The notes under the pieces were generated by a model. The model was not told the origin of the DNA. It was given only the letters and a program-made list of their open reading frames with translations, and searched no databases. Both the position numbers and the translations under genes were made by a program. From Hymenolepis diminuta (lineage: Eukaryota > Platyhelminthes > Cestoda > Cyclophyllidea > Hymenolepididae), in the NCBI GenBank assembly GCA_900708905.1, contig CAADRB010000007.1, positions 2,773,389-2,837,388 on the forward strand: 64,000 bases of DNA, written 5' to 3'. Below, in pieces: positions 12,142 to 24,299 of this stretch (position 1 is its first letter; every line of letters begins with the position of its first letter).

Positions 12142-15100
12142 ATGGCCATCTGTATGGTGAGATGGATTGTGTTTTTGCTATTATGTTTTAGCCTAGTGCC
12201 GGTGATTTGTTTCCTCATATATTTAATCTCATTAACAGTAACATAGGGGTCGGTCTCCTCGCTATGCCTTATTGCTTTCATGAGGTAAATATTCATTTAA
12301 AATTATTTCCTTTAGTGTGGTATCCTATTAACAGCCATTATTTTATTACTTATGTCCGTTGCAACATATTTTTCCTGTGTATTAATTCTGAAAACAACTC
12401 ATCAGTTAAAATGTGACTCGCTAGAACGAGCAGGTTGGATATATTCTGTGCAGTAATCTCGCGTTCTTTAGCTTTTAAGTCCCATGGAGTTGCAGGGAAA
12501 CGAATAGTTGATTTATGGTATGTGATTATAGGAAATATTTTTTGTTTTAGTGTAATCGGCCTTCTATTCGGAATGTTAGTCGGCCTCAATGTTGCCATCA
12601 GTGATCTAGGGAGCGAAATATTTGACACTCTTTATGGAGGGAAGGTATCACTTTAAACTAATTATCTTTAACCTCTTTAGGCCTCCTTAACTGTCAGGCG
12701 GAGCGTTTTATTATTTACTATTTTCATTGTTCTGCCATTTTGCTGCCTGAGACGTGTTGTTTTTCTTAGCACCTCAAGTTTTTTAGCAGTTTTCCTCTAT
12801 GTTACCTTCCTTCTTAATGTATGTTGTTGTTGTTCCAGTCTTTTCGAAATGGCGAAATTTTTGTATAGTTACTTTGTAATTACGCAATTCCAAAAATGCA
12901 GTCGAAACAGTTCACCTTTGGATATTTTCGTCTTTGGAGACCACAGGGTCTTGTCCATTGTGTCCCTATCATCGCCAGTTCTGTTTGCTGCCAGGTGTAA
13001 GATTCTATACAAATATAATTTTCATTGTTTTATTTATGAAAATAAAATATGTCGAAATTCGTTTTTTTATTTCAGCCAAGTTAATTCAATCTACTCAAGT
13101 TTGCGGAATCCATCGGTAACAAAAATGAAGAAGATTCTTATTTCTGCAGTGACTTTCATATTCTCCTGTTATTTATTTGTAAGTTAGAATTTACTATACT
13201 ATAGAGTTTAGTTCCTAATTCCTTCTTATTAAAACATCCTAATAAAAGCAATTTATTTACGCTCTGATGTTAGTCGGACATGCTTATGTATAGGTTTTAG
13301 GTATTGATTTTAAAGGGAATTTAGTTTATGAATCTCGAGGTTTTCAGATTGAAGAATGCTTGTAGGTATACTTATACCTCACTCTCCTTATAACGTTCAA
13401 ATTTCATTAGATTAGCGTCGTACTTAAAGCCGGGATCGGTAATGACTTTCTGACAGATGATAATTTGATTTATTTTACGCTTTAAAGCATCTGAAAATGG
13501 GACCTCCAATTTCGCCTTTGATGGTTATATTTATTAAAAAATCATCTATTCGATAGTGCAAAAGCATTGGTTTCTTTATTTTCCTTTGCTTTCTCCTTAT
13601 TTTTGTACTTAGGAAAAAGCTGCAGCCATGGACTTTTTGGTATATTGATATTTATCGGTATCATAGCATGCATAGTTCTAAAGCTGTAGACGATTATTTC
13701 GACACTCATTATCGCCCCTTTTGTGAACGGTCTGGTGAACCGCGTTGATTACAAGTGTATAAAAGAGGGGTGGTGTAGTGTAGGTTTTTCATTAAGACTC
13801 CAGCATGTGATTTTTCTGATGAAAGTGAATATTGGTTCAACTCTGGTCTATTGGGGTTGGGTTTCGTAATCGTGTCATTTGATACTGATTCCTCATTTCA
13901 TTTTCAAAGATATTAAGTGATCCTACTCCTCTTCAAGATGAGTGTTGAAAATGATTTCCAAAATGGAGTGGGGAGTAGTTACGTTAAAAGCAGCTACTCG
14001 TGTTTATTGGAGGAGATTTGAATTGACATGACCATCCTTTCAATTTAATCTTCCGATCAAGTAGGTCTGAATATCATGGACATGATGCCACCCATGAACT
14101 TCGACGTCGACTCATGAACTTCGGATCTTGGATTATTAAAACTTGACGCATTGAGCCATGTCCATGAAGTAAAAGGTGAACATTCTGGATTCCAGAACTC
14201 CGATGAATGAAGAATTTTGATGTTCCTTTCTCTGTTTGTACATAACCCCTTTCAACTCTTAATTGACTTCCGAATTGTTTGTTGCTCACTTGAGTTTTCA
14301 TTTTTTCCAAACGAATTATACAGTCCGTTACTGTTTAAACAAAAATTTTCAGAAGCGCCCTTTTATTGTTGAATATGTCTTCTTTAATCCTTTATTTGCC
14401 TTTGTTGTATCAAAATTTAGTTTCAAAATCTTGGTACTAACAAGGCATCATCACTACTTTTACTGTTGATTGAGAGAAACGTCTATTTCGGATTTGTCGC
14501 TCGTTTTTTTAAGATGTGGCTGAAGTAAACAAAATGTCTCTTTTATGGTTTAAATAAATCACACATTCTGATGAACAGAAGTCAGTATATGCTTCTTAAA
14601 ACTAGGGTGCGATTGAATGAATCAGGTAAGGCGTCATCTCCTACCTGCATGCTATTCATGTGAATAAATTTTGCTATTGTGCTTATTTCGTTATGGGAAT
14701 AAATCATTTTGATAGTTCTCCATTTAGAAAGTTGTAGTATGGCCATTCTTACTAGATTCCTCTTATCACTTTGAAATTAGAATTTTTTAGGAGTTATACT
14801 CTGCTAGGCCATAACGTATACTTTTATAATAATAAGATTCTTTCTAATGGTTAATAGAAGGCAGCAGCCCCTTCTCCAAACCATAAGTAAACTAAAATAT
14901 TATTTTGCAGCACCGAAAATGCGGAGAAAAAAGGGAAGCGTCTGAGTAGAATGAAAAAGTCAGGCTTTACGCAAAACTCAGGCAGAGGAGCAAAGCTATA
15001 TTTGAATAGAACGAGTGCAAAATGATAATCGGTATGTATGTACACTTTGGGCATGAAGAGGTAGATGAAATTGACTGCTTTCGGTTTATGTAAGCACATG

Positions 15101-18100
15101 AACACAGCATGACACTTCATTCCTATCTCAGCCAATTTATTTGATAACTTCTTTCATGGGTAGTGCTTTGCGCTCACTAGGAAAGGCATGTTTTTACCAT
15201 GAAATGAGCAAGTGCTTTGTGTATGAATTCATTAAGCTTAAACTAGTGCTTATGGGTGTATTCAAACTGCTTTATTCGTCATATGGATTGTTAAACTAAA
15301 TGACGACATTGGTTCTTTTTTATCTCAATATGTTATTAGATCAGCACATAGGGACGGAAATAAATATCTGTGAGTATGGAGTGCCTTTGTTGGTGAAGTA
15401 AATTTGTGCTTATAGTTTGCCGAATTGTGAGTAATAATTACTTATGTGTTTAGTTATTAGCGTGGCGTAGAATCGAAACCCTTCTCTGTCCACTCGCACT
15501 GATTAATCCTTGTTTACAGACCATATTGATAAGCATAAAAATTTGTTTAACCGAATCGGCAAAAAGAAATTATGATAAGTTTGTAGTAACCTGCTGATCT
15601 GACCCTCTTCACTCAGATGTTGCGATAATAATTACCAGGTATATTTAAGAAAGCGTTTTCCCACGTCCATCTTGGCTCAGAGGCTATCACTGAGCCTCCA
15701 TAGTGAGAAATTCAATTTCTATCAGCTTTCTTATTAATCAGCTTAGTCAGTGCGGTTGGCCATTCTGCTCACTGGGTGTGCATCGATAGGCATTGAGCCT
15801 GTGACCTCAGATTGTGCAAAAGAGCACATTAGCTACGGTGCCACCAGCCCACACATTTAGATGTTGAATATTATTTCATTTTAGTGGCAGGTGTTATCTG
15901 CTATTTATTTACCTTTTTTTGGCCCTATTTTGTCCTATGTAAACGCTACCTACCCTGTATGCTATCTGTAAGCTGAACTAAATGTCAAAATTTATTCTAG
16001 CCTGGTCCAGGATGGTTTTCTGGTCGAGTGACTTTGTGTCCATTTACATCTCCATTGGCATCCTCATTTCTCTTTCTGGGTGTGCAGGAGATGTTAGTAA
16101 TTTTGAAGATTAGGCCAGTGCTTGGACAGGCAGATGTATAGATTTCATATCAGTCCTAGTAATAAAAGTATTAGCCACACATGATTGTGATAGATGGGAC
16201 GTATACTGGAACCATTTTACTGAAAAAAACTCGTATTCTACAATCTTTGTTGTTTTTGTGAGCATACCTTCTCGTTTCAATATTATTTTTGTGAAAGGCT
16301 TGCAATGATCTACTGACTTAATCCTCCGCATTCGAACTTCAAGTGTAATCTCTAATTAACAGTAGATATTATTTTTCTCCTTATCCGTCCACTCAACCAC
16401 TAATACTCTAAACATTAGTTGTGCCTTTATCTAAGTGTCATAATTTGGACCCACTTAGTTCAGTATGGTTTACTGCTAGATGTATGTGCGAATAAAGTCC
16501 TGTCTTTTAGTGTATCTGATTTGGCCTTTTTTTCTGATCTCGGATGCAGTGGGATTGTTGTAATTGGAAAATTTAATAATCTTCGTCCCTATACAGATGA
16601 GTTCCATTTTGCACAACTTTTCACTTGTGGCTGGTGTCTGTAGTCGCCGCAACTAACTCCGTGTATGAGCAGATTTTGGATAGATGGAAATTCAAAGGCC
16701 TTATGGTTGATTTATCATGTTTTCCGGAGACCTAATTCTCATTTTTGTAATATGCGCTAATGCTTCTCAAGGGAACTCCTTAAGCTAACTTCTAATATTC
16801 ATCTCTTTCGTAATCTGAAGGCGTCAAGCAATGTTCCAAACAACCGTTAATATGTTATTAATTGTCTTTTAATAGATGGCAGTAAATGTACTGTAAAATT
16901 GTCAAATGTAGAGTATATTAAATGTGTTAATTAGATTTCGCAAACCTAGACGCACGTCTATGAGGAATGAGCGTAGTGGTATTTCGAAATGCAATGTCTT
17001 ATGAAACGATCTGAAGCTTATTTCATATTTTGCACTCTTTTTAATATAATCTAAAAAAAATATTTTCCACGGTAGGGCAAAAATAATTTACAACTTTTTA
17101 TCATGGTAAAACATCCAAACACGCAGGGAGGAAAGGCAGTTCAGTTTTAAGAACAATCTGGTGTCAGTAATCCAGCTACTGGGAGACCGGATGGTGAAAA
17201 GGTCCTGTTCTGAAAACAGCATGGTCAATTCAAATTTATGGATTGATAAACTCTGAATATATTAATACTAATTGGATAAAACTTAAAATAAATTGTCTTA
17301 AGAAGATGCGTTTCGTTCTGTTTTCTTCGGTTTAGATCACTCTCTACGCAAACTTGATGCTAAGTTCTTTAAGTTATACGATTAAATTTCTAATATGTGT
17401 GTTTTCCGATTTTGTACGCTTAACCTCTATGTAAGCAACAGTTTTTCTTAGGCTTTGAAGGGTATTTGTGATTTTGAGTCCAAAGGCAGAAGAAAAGAAT
17501 GATCAAATGATCCAGCTTGAGTTTCGAAGGTCAGACGGTTTTAATATTCTTTTTTAACCTTAAGCAAGTGCAAGCTTATCCCTGTTTATTTAATGTTATA
17601 ACCTTATTGGGTTCGCAAAATCGATTTTCAACCTCTCTTCTCCTTTTATAGCCATTTAATTGTGATGCAGTTCATTGACATTAAACTTTAATCTCCGTAT
17701 AATCAATTAGCTAACCGTGTTTTTATGCTAATTTTGCTACTGACGTACAAATTACCTGAGATCGCACGAATTTAACAAATAAACTACAGAATTATCGACG
17801 CACTGACTCGAGATACCGCTTCGCTAAAAGGTGCTTAATTGTTGAATGCAACTTAGTATCTCATGGTTTTGATTGATATTAATAAATTGATATTATTGCT
17901 TGTATCTATGGGCATAAGATAAAGTATCGCTTTCACTATTCATCATTTTTTATGATAAAGCAGATGTCAGATTTTGCTTAATTATAGACTCTCGCGTCTT
18001 CAGTAAATTCCTAAGTTGGTGTTATCAAATTACGTTACATGGAGTGGGTCAACCCTTCATTCGACTGCTGTGAAATCAGAATGAGATTAATTTAGTCAGT

Positions 18101-20996
18101 CTACCGTTCAACTTGCTGTACTCTACCAAGTTATAAGAAGCTTAGTTAGTATTAAGTAGCGACAGATGTATCGGGTAACTCCTCATACCACGAGGCAAAC
18201 TTCTGTGTACTCTCACTACAACTAATCACGCTATATCTATGTCTTTCCACCTTGTTTGTAACGAGTTTCGTAGAGCTTATAAGAATGATAGCTTAGCTTA
18301 AACTTTGTTCCATACTAATGACTCCTAAGTTACGGCTTTTTCAAAAAATAGTAACAAGGATGCTACATCTTGGTTAGCGAATCCGGGATCTATAATTTAT
18401 TCTAAGCACCGGTGCAATAAATACTGTTATGCTGCTCAGTGACAGGCCGCGAACGAATGCCCCTAAAAGAAAACATGCATACCACATGTCGACTTAGTTT
18501 GATATCTATTTTTTTGGTTGATTTGTTGCGCAGTTCTTATATCCTGTGCCGCCTTTGTAAGTAGCTAATTTCGAAGAGTCAGAAATAAGTCTTACTCGAA
18601 GGAGGACAAATCAGCTATCACATCCTACAAAGAGTTTGTGTCCAATTTATGGAAGAACGAGGAGGGATTAGTCATTAGTCTTGGAGGAGAAGAAAAGCGT
18701 ACGATCACACTAAGCCGACGAGGCTTGGTGAGATTGTTTATCAATGTGCCAAGATTTTTTCCTTTTTCACATGTGGAATACTGCTACAAATCCCACGTAT
18801 TCACAATAGCACCTTTTATCTAATAATGCTATTACTTTTATCATAACGTCATTACTTTGTCTTAAATTTTGCTCTATTTATTTCCCTTACGGGCCGGTTT
18901 GTTGGGCTACGTAGCCTTCTACCATGGTTCGGGAGCCGCTGTTGCCGGTGATATGTTGGCAATGTATCCGGAAGATAATCGTGCATTCCACATTCGTGTG
19001 GGCTTTCTCTACACGGTGGCAGCGTCTATTCCTCTCATTCTCTTCCCTCTCCGAACAGCACTCTACAGTCTACTCTTTAAAGAGGATTTGGTTAGTTGCT
19101 TGCATCCCTTGACTACTTGTAATTATCAGTGGTATGCATGATGTTAGATTGAGCGAAGAATGCTCCCGTACGTGGAATATTCAATGCTTGTTGTGACATA
19201 TACAAATGCAGGAACGAGAGAGTTGATTGTAATTATGATTTGTTGTTTCAATGATAACCTCGAAGAAAAAAATAACTTTTCAAATATCAAGTTTCCTTTC
19301 ACTCCTATCTTTTACTCATTCTAGTTTCTACATATCTAAAATGGTTTTAATAAATTAAACCGATCTTTGATCTTCTCTTTGACCTCTTTAAGGTTGATAT
19401 GAGATGCTGATAGATTGTCTATTTCTATTTACCAACTCAAGAAACTTTCAGCAGTAATCATTCAATTTCATTTTAATCTACCACAGAAACCTTGGGTCTT
19501 GAGACTATTTTCCAATTGATATAAGACGAGATTCTCTAATTGATCGTTTTTGCATTTTAATGCCCTTATTTTAACGTAAACACGAGGGATTCCATTTAAT
19601 TATGTTATACCCACAGATTTACAGACATCAGAGAATCGAACATTCTCAGCCTCAATAATAGCTTTATTTTTAAAAGAATCAGGATAGATATGCTCTTAAA
19701 ATGCATTTGGAGACTACCTAATTAAATGTTACATGGGTGTCAGGACTCTGACATTTGCCAATGTCGATTGAATTTACTCATTAAGGACTTATCAAGTGGA
19801 AGCTCTAGTATCTCTGTATTATTAATTTTGTCCCGTTTAAATTCATTAAGTAGTTTTCAGACCACGCTCATATCGTTTTCCATTAAGGATTCATACGTTT
19901 GGCAGACGTGAATAAAACCTCAGGATGTATTCTGTCCGCTCCAAGACACTACAAGTGGTAGGTGTTACTAAATCTAGCGGTTTGACACACTAACTGCCTT
20001 TTGACTGCTTTTCAGGAAGTCAATGTGATTTTCAATGAACTACGTGACCACTGAAATAAAACTACGACTGCGTTTGATTTAGACCCAGTTCACTAAGAAG
20101 GAGCCAAAAATACCGAGGACGGTGTTTTAATTGTATTAAAAGTCGTTTGGTACCATCGATATATGAAGATCAAGTCGTATTAGCTTTGTCCGTTTATCCT
20201 AATTGAAGTGCCTTTTACCCTATCAGGTTTATATTGTGTATCTTTTTGCTACGCGACTCTAAGTCATGCTTATCTCAGCACTTATGATTTATGGCGTTTG
20301 CCGAACTACCCTTTTTTAAATAGCATAATAAGCACCTTACTGTATATTAAAGTTTAATTATTTTTATCAGTTAAAATTCCTGTCGTAAATTTCAATCAGC
20401 ATTTTCTCGCTATTTTTTAGTATGAAGAAGGACCGCTCACAGTTCAATTTCCGCCAACTATTCCAGATGTATATTTCCGGTATCTTACTCTGGGCATCAT
20501 ATTCCTCTCCATGATAGCCAGCCAGACCACAGATAGAGGTAAGTCCTGCTCATTTATTGCTTCATTACAAAATTTACAAAAAACTCTAAATCTAGGACTC
20601 TTTCAATTGGGTTATATAAGGATGCCATTGACAATTTCAAATTGGTTTACTTTGTTTATGGCATCGCATTGGCCTTTTCTTCTCCCATCTATCCTTATTA
20701 TTCTTGACCTCAGCAATATTATGTTTTCATTGGCTAAAATTACTCAATTTGTTATAATCTAATTTATACTTAGTTGAACTTTGATATTTCTAATTTTAGT
20801 TGAGGTAATCCTGACATACACTGGTGGATTGGCAGGAGGAGCTTGTTGTTATCTTCTTCCGGCAGCAATTGGTGCTCGAGCTCTTGGCGTTCGAAAACGA
20901 TCGCTCGAAATGGGATTAATGATCCTCCTTCTTTGCGGTCTCGGTGTTTTAATACTTCTCAGTCCATTTCTCACTTTCCTTGGTGTAGACGTGTAG
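12142..20996 (+). CDS. SLC38A10-like sodium-coupled neutral amino acid transporter
   Basis: The exons are 12142-12156, 12192-12284, 12316-12433, 12472-12644, 12681-12875, 12911-12996, 13076-13178, 18893-19090, 20421-20538 and 20800-20996, for 431 residues with every junction in phase. The protein is almost entirely hydrophobic membrane segments. It follows the vertebrate SLC38A10 transporter core in order: NLINSNIGVGLLAMPYCF (unwound TM1 region), AFKSHGVAGKRIVD, a GDLGS-like ISDLGSEIFD, FIVLPFCCLRR, LVHCVPIIASSVCCQ, NSIYSSLRNPSV, GLLGYVAF, VGFLYTVAASIPLILFPLR and a final ILLLCGLGVL segment. It lacks the long hydrophilic C-terminal tail of vertebrate SLC38A10. The family moves neutral amino acids across membranes; the substrate here is not known. 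The five-codon first exon is the least certain part. Introns 1-5 are 31-38 nt, while intron 7 is 5.7 kb and needs a GG acceptor at 18891-18892. Other SLC38/SLC36 members are possible, but A10 fits best. Confidence 0.88.
13179..18892 (+). other. Large intron of the SLC38-like gene (5,714 bp)
   Basis: This is a phase-0 intron with a GTAAGT donor. The acceptor position expected from phase and homology reads TTACGG/GCC instead of an AG. It contains a SINE-like copy at 15736-15852. Open frames within it, such as 14851-15135 minus and 18638-18823 plus, resemble no family I know. Confidence 0.8.
15736..15852 (-). repeat. tRNA-derived SINE-like repeat, copy 2 (best preserved)
   Basis: Read on the minus strand it starts GGGCTGGTGGCACC and has a tRNA-like A box (TAGCTAATGTG). 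About 30 bases later it has a B box (GGCTCAATGCC, against the consensus GGTTCGANNCC). A shared body follows: ATCGATGCACACCCAGTGAG, then ATGGCCAACCGCACTGACTAA. This arrangement of Pol III boxes at the head of a short dispersed repeat is typical of tRNA-derived SINEs. It sits in intron 7 of the SLC38-like gene. Confidence 0.65.
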
Positions 20997-21124
20997 TATT
21001 TTATTTGTCCTTGTAATTTAATATGACAAAGGAACTGCATGCCCTGGCTGTTTTTATAATCGTGTTTGTTATTTTTACTTTGCCCTTCCCAGCTAATGCC
21101 TTATCTTGCCTTACTGATTTTTTA

Positions 21125-21130
21125 AATAAA
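21125..21130 (+). terminator. Candidate poly(A) signal of the SLC38-like gene
   Basis: AATAAA lies 129 bases after the stop codon. It is the first such hexamer downstream, which supports 20996 as the true end of the gene. Confidence 0.5.
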
Positions 21131-22775
21131 CCTAAGAGTGGAGACATTTTTACTCAATTTCCTCAGCTAGAGTGGAACAGAATTTTCTCATGTGATTGAG
21201 TTTGAAATACTTACTCGTATCAATGGGGCAATAAAGGGAATCCATAAGTTTTAAAAATTAAAATGATTCACTTTGTGTGATTCTTTAAGATTTTGGTTTA
21301 TCAGTAGTGTAGTTGTAATTTTATCATTTGAAGGTCTTAATTGCGAGGCATCAATCATTGTTCAACAATTCCAAAAATTTTGTTGCTATTGTTCTCAGAA
21401 TATTGAAACCAAATTTTCGCATAATAATCTGTTTCAATATATTAGTTGTACTAACAGAAATTTTTTGTGATTCAAATTACCTAGAGAAGCTAGAAGTTTC
21501 CTAATTATTTAAGCAGGCAGTCGTTTTCAGCGGGCAGACAATTATGGGGTCTTATGATTTACATCTTGTTTTCATAACTTAGTAAGAAATGAAACCATCT
21601 GAAGTCCAATATTACTGGTAGTTTATTATTAAAAAAATGTCATGTTTGCATAATAAAAATCGCGATGAGTACTTTAGCTTAATTTTCTTGGAAGTGTTTC
21701 CCTGAAATAACCATAAACTTTGGGCATTTTAAAAACACATCCATTCGGTTAATTCTTAGATTAAAACATATAAATAATTAACGTCTGCTTGATTCATATC
21801 TGTTTTCAAATGACAATATGCGAAATTGTTGTATACATGTCGTTTGATGTTTCCAAGAATGTTAATTATTATATGAAGCATGTAATGAAAATATTGCCTA
21901 ATTTCGTTTTCCAGATCTAGAATCTCTTTAAAGTAGATAACGGTATATATAACTTTAATTTTTAATGGAACTCAGAATTCACCTCCACAATGAATTGTCT
22001 ATCTCATGCATGAGGAGATTGGTCAATCAAATACATTGAACAGTTTTTGAAGAAATTATTGCACATATATTTATGACGCCAACTCAAATTTGATATTTTA
22101 GAAGTAGTACGGGCGATTAAGTATTTGAATTTTATTCATAGCTAATCTTCAGACAATACATTTTTTCCTTTACATATCTTCACTAACACAATAGAATATG
22201 GAGAGAAGATGACCGCAACCAGCAAAAGTAATTAACATCAAACTTCTTGAAGAACTGATCGACAGTATTTGTGGATATCCTAATTGGAGGGCAGATGCGG
22301 TGGACGTAGCGAGTGTTTTGTGAGTCTTCGGAGGGTATACGAACTCTAGAATTAGAGATATCTTAGTTGGTGCAGAAGACCGCAGATGGCTGAACAGTCA
22401 GGTTAATATTAACTCAGTGAGACGGTAGCGTCGAGTGTTCTGTACTGATGCAGGTCAAGTTACTTGCTAGAGGTAGTGAGTGGGCAGAGGACGCTCAGAT
22501 GCCAAACCGAAAAGTAACGTCGGCCTGTCCCGCAGCAGTGAATATTTATATGTATCCACAAAGAAGATATATGTGCCAATGTTTGTGACGAGATGTTTTG
22601 GGAAATATAAGTAAAATTTTCTCAATTTAATCACTTAAATATCGGGGTTGACAGAATTGACTTACTATAAGACGTCTCTCCTAAATAAAATATGTGTTTA
22701 ATTAATAAGAGTGAGCAATGTGACAGAGATTTCTGCAAAAAGATTGGTGATGAGTTCCACTAACCACACAGACGC

Positions 22776-22868
22776 AACAGTGGTACAGTGATCATCGTGC
22801 ACGCTAGAGACCATGACCATCGGGGTACATCAAGTGATGAGGATGCCCAATCGCATTGGTTAAACTTG
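22776..22868 (+). repeat. tRNA-derived SINE-like repeat, copy 3
   Basis: It carries GTGGTACAGTGATCATCGTG (the A-box region), then CATCGGGGTACATCAAGTGA and GATGCCCAATCGCATTGGTT, which line up with ATCGATGCACACCCAGTGA and ATGGCCAACCGCACTGACT of copy 2. It is diverged and its ends are approximate. Confidence 0.5.
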
Positions 22869-23310
22869 ATCGAGCGGAGAGAACGATGATTCCCCAGGAA
22901 AGTAGTTTTAGAAAGTACTCTTCTCAGCTTCTGTCAGTCGTGGTCAAACATATCTTTACAGAGCTTTGATATTTTTATTCGCAGATACATCGGAAGACCG
23001 GTGGATGGTCATGCATTTACGACCCGATAAAGCTCGCCTTCAAGTCCTGCTCAATCATGATGGGGGGATATAAATCGCTGCTGTATCGTGTTAGAAGTTA
23101 AGAGGGGAGATTTCGTTTAAGGCCATCAAGAGAATTATCGATATGCCAACATCATATTTGTTTAATGTTCAAAGAAGTCAAAAGATCCCATTATTAATGT
23201 GCGAAAATGTGATATATTTAGAGTCTTTAACTCTAATCGATTTTAGTCTTCAGTATTGCATTTTCCAGGCCATATCGAGCATTTTAAAACTTACACAATA
23301 CAAACAGCAT

Positions 23311-23316
23311 TTTATT
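23311..23316 (-). terminator. Candidate poly(A) signal of the C2H2 zinc finger gene
   Basis: On the minus strand this reads AATAAA, 80 bases after the proposed stop codon at 23396-23398. Confidence 0.45.
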
Positions 23317-23395
23317 GGGCTAATATTTACATAGTCCGTGGGAGAAATGCAAGAAATAAAATTGCACTAAAAAAGCATTACACCTCATTCAAACA

Positions 23396-24299
23396 CTATC
23401 CTAAAATGAAAAAATGAGTTGAGATAAATTCAAATACTCGCGAGAGAGAAAGTATAAACAACCTGTATGTTTCCTTGTTGAGTGGATTTTCAGAGCTTGA
23501 ACAGTAGCAAAAGACTGATTACAATATTTGCAAGAATGCTTTGGCACGGGTTTCGGCTGTTCATGAACAAATTGACAATGACGATTATAGCTTTGCAGAG
23601 TGGAAAATAACTTTCCGCACCGGAAGCAGAACTTAGCTAGTCCATCTAAAATAATACAGCATTCAATTCAACATTTTTACTTATTTTTTGCTAGTAGCAT
23701 TCACTTTAATTTAAACCAATTTGAATTTACCTCCATGAGTTAGATCATAATGAGCCTCCAGCAGTCGCCTCTCATCAAAAACTGCAGAACAACTAGAACA
23801 CCTGTAGGGGACTAGAATATAGGATACATAATAGAGAATGTTGAAACAAACCATTATGAGATGTTTTTAGGTGATCAAGGAACTCGTCATAATTATCTAT
23901 TGGTTTTCGACAATAAGAACAAGGTTGATCGCATTGATGAATACGAGCCTTATGCCGAAAGAGGTTACCATGATCTTTAAACCTCTGGTGGCACATATCA
24001 CAACCAACCCATAAGATTTTTAAACCCGAATCTGGTGCAAAGATTAAAAAATGGAAAAGAAGTAATACTATTTTTAAGGATATTCGACGGTTCATATGGG
24101 GCATCAAGGATATTTAATTTAGCCAAAGGATGCCCCCACTCTGAAACCGAAAAAAATTGATAAAATAAAAAAGGTATTACATATGTACTTAAGCATACGA
24201 AAAACACTCACCTTCAAGAGCTTTTTGATGATATCCATCTATATTTTCAATCCAGACACGTTCAATAAGTGAATCGATTGATGAATCATCAAAATTCAT
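23396..24299 (-). CDS. Five-finger C2H2 zinc finger protein
   Basis: Minus-strand exons in reading order are 24299-24212, 24140-24069, 24031-23852, 23811-23731, 23645-23463 and 23400-23396, for 202 codons plus a TAG stop. All five introns interrupt after the first base of a codon. The N-terminal 54 residues (start MNFDDSSIDSLIERVW) contain no finger. Five fingers follow, all with spacing C-x2-C-x12-H-x4-H, starting CDMCHQRF, CSYCRKPI, CSSCSAVF, CFRCGKLF and CKYCNQSF. Most lack the TGEKP linker of classical DNA-binding arrays, so both DNA/RNA binding and protein contacts are open. I cannot assign it to a named family. The last exon supplies only five coding bases (GA plus TAG); if the final 59-nt intron is retained instead, about 20 further residues are added. 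The intron at 24032-24068 is only 37 nt. Each internal splice site has GT and AG ends. Confidence 0.85.

Larger units (their letters stand above)
20997..23395. other. Intergenic region between SLC38-like and zinc finger genes
   Basis: The two genes converge here. It holds the poly(A) signal of the SLC38-like gene, a less AT-rich stretch at about 22250-22560 with no recognisable frame, a SINE-like copy at 22776-22868 and the likely poly(A) signal of the zinc finger gene at 23311-23316. Confidence 0.6.

Noticed and set aside
18638..18823. Open frame just before SLC38 exon 8 as an extra exon
   Set aside because: It is hydrophilic, has no counterpart in SLC38 proteins, and would put an insertion into a conserved membrane segment.
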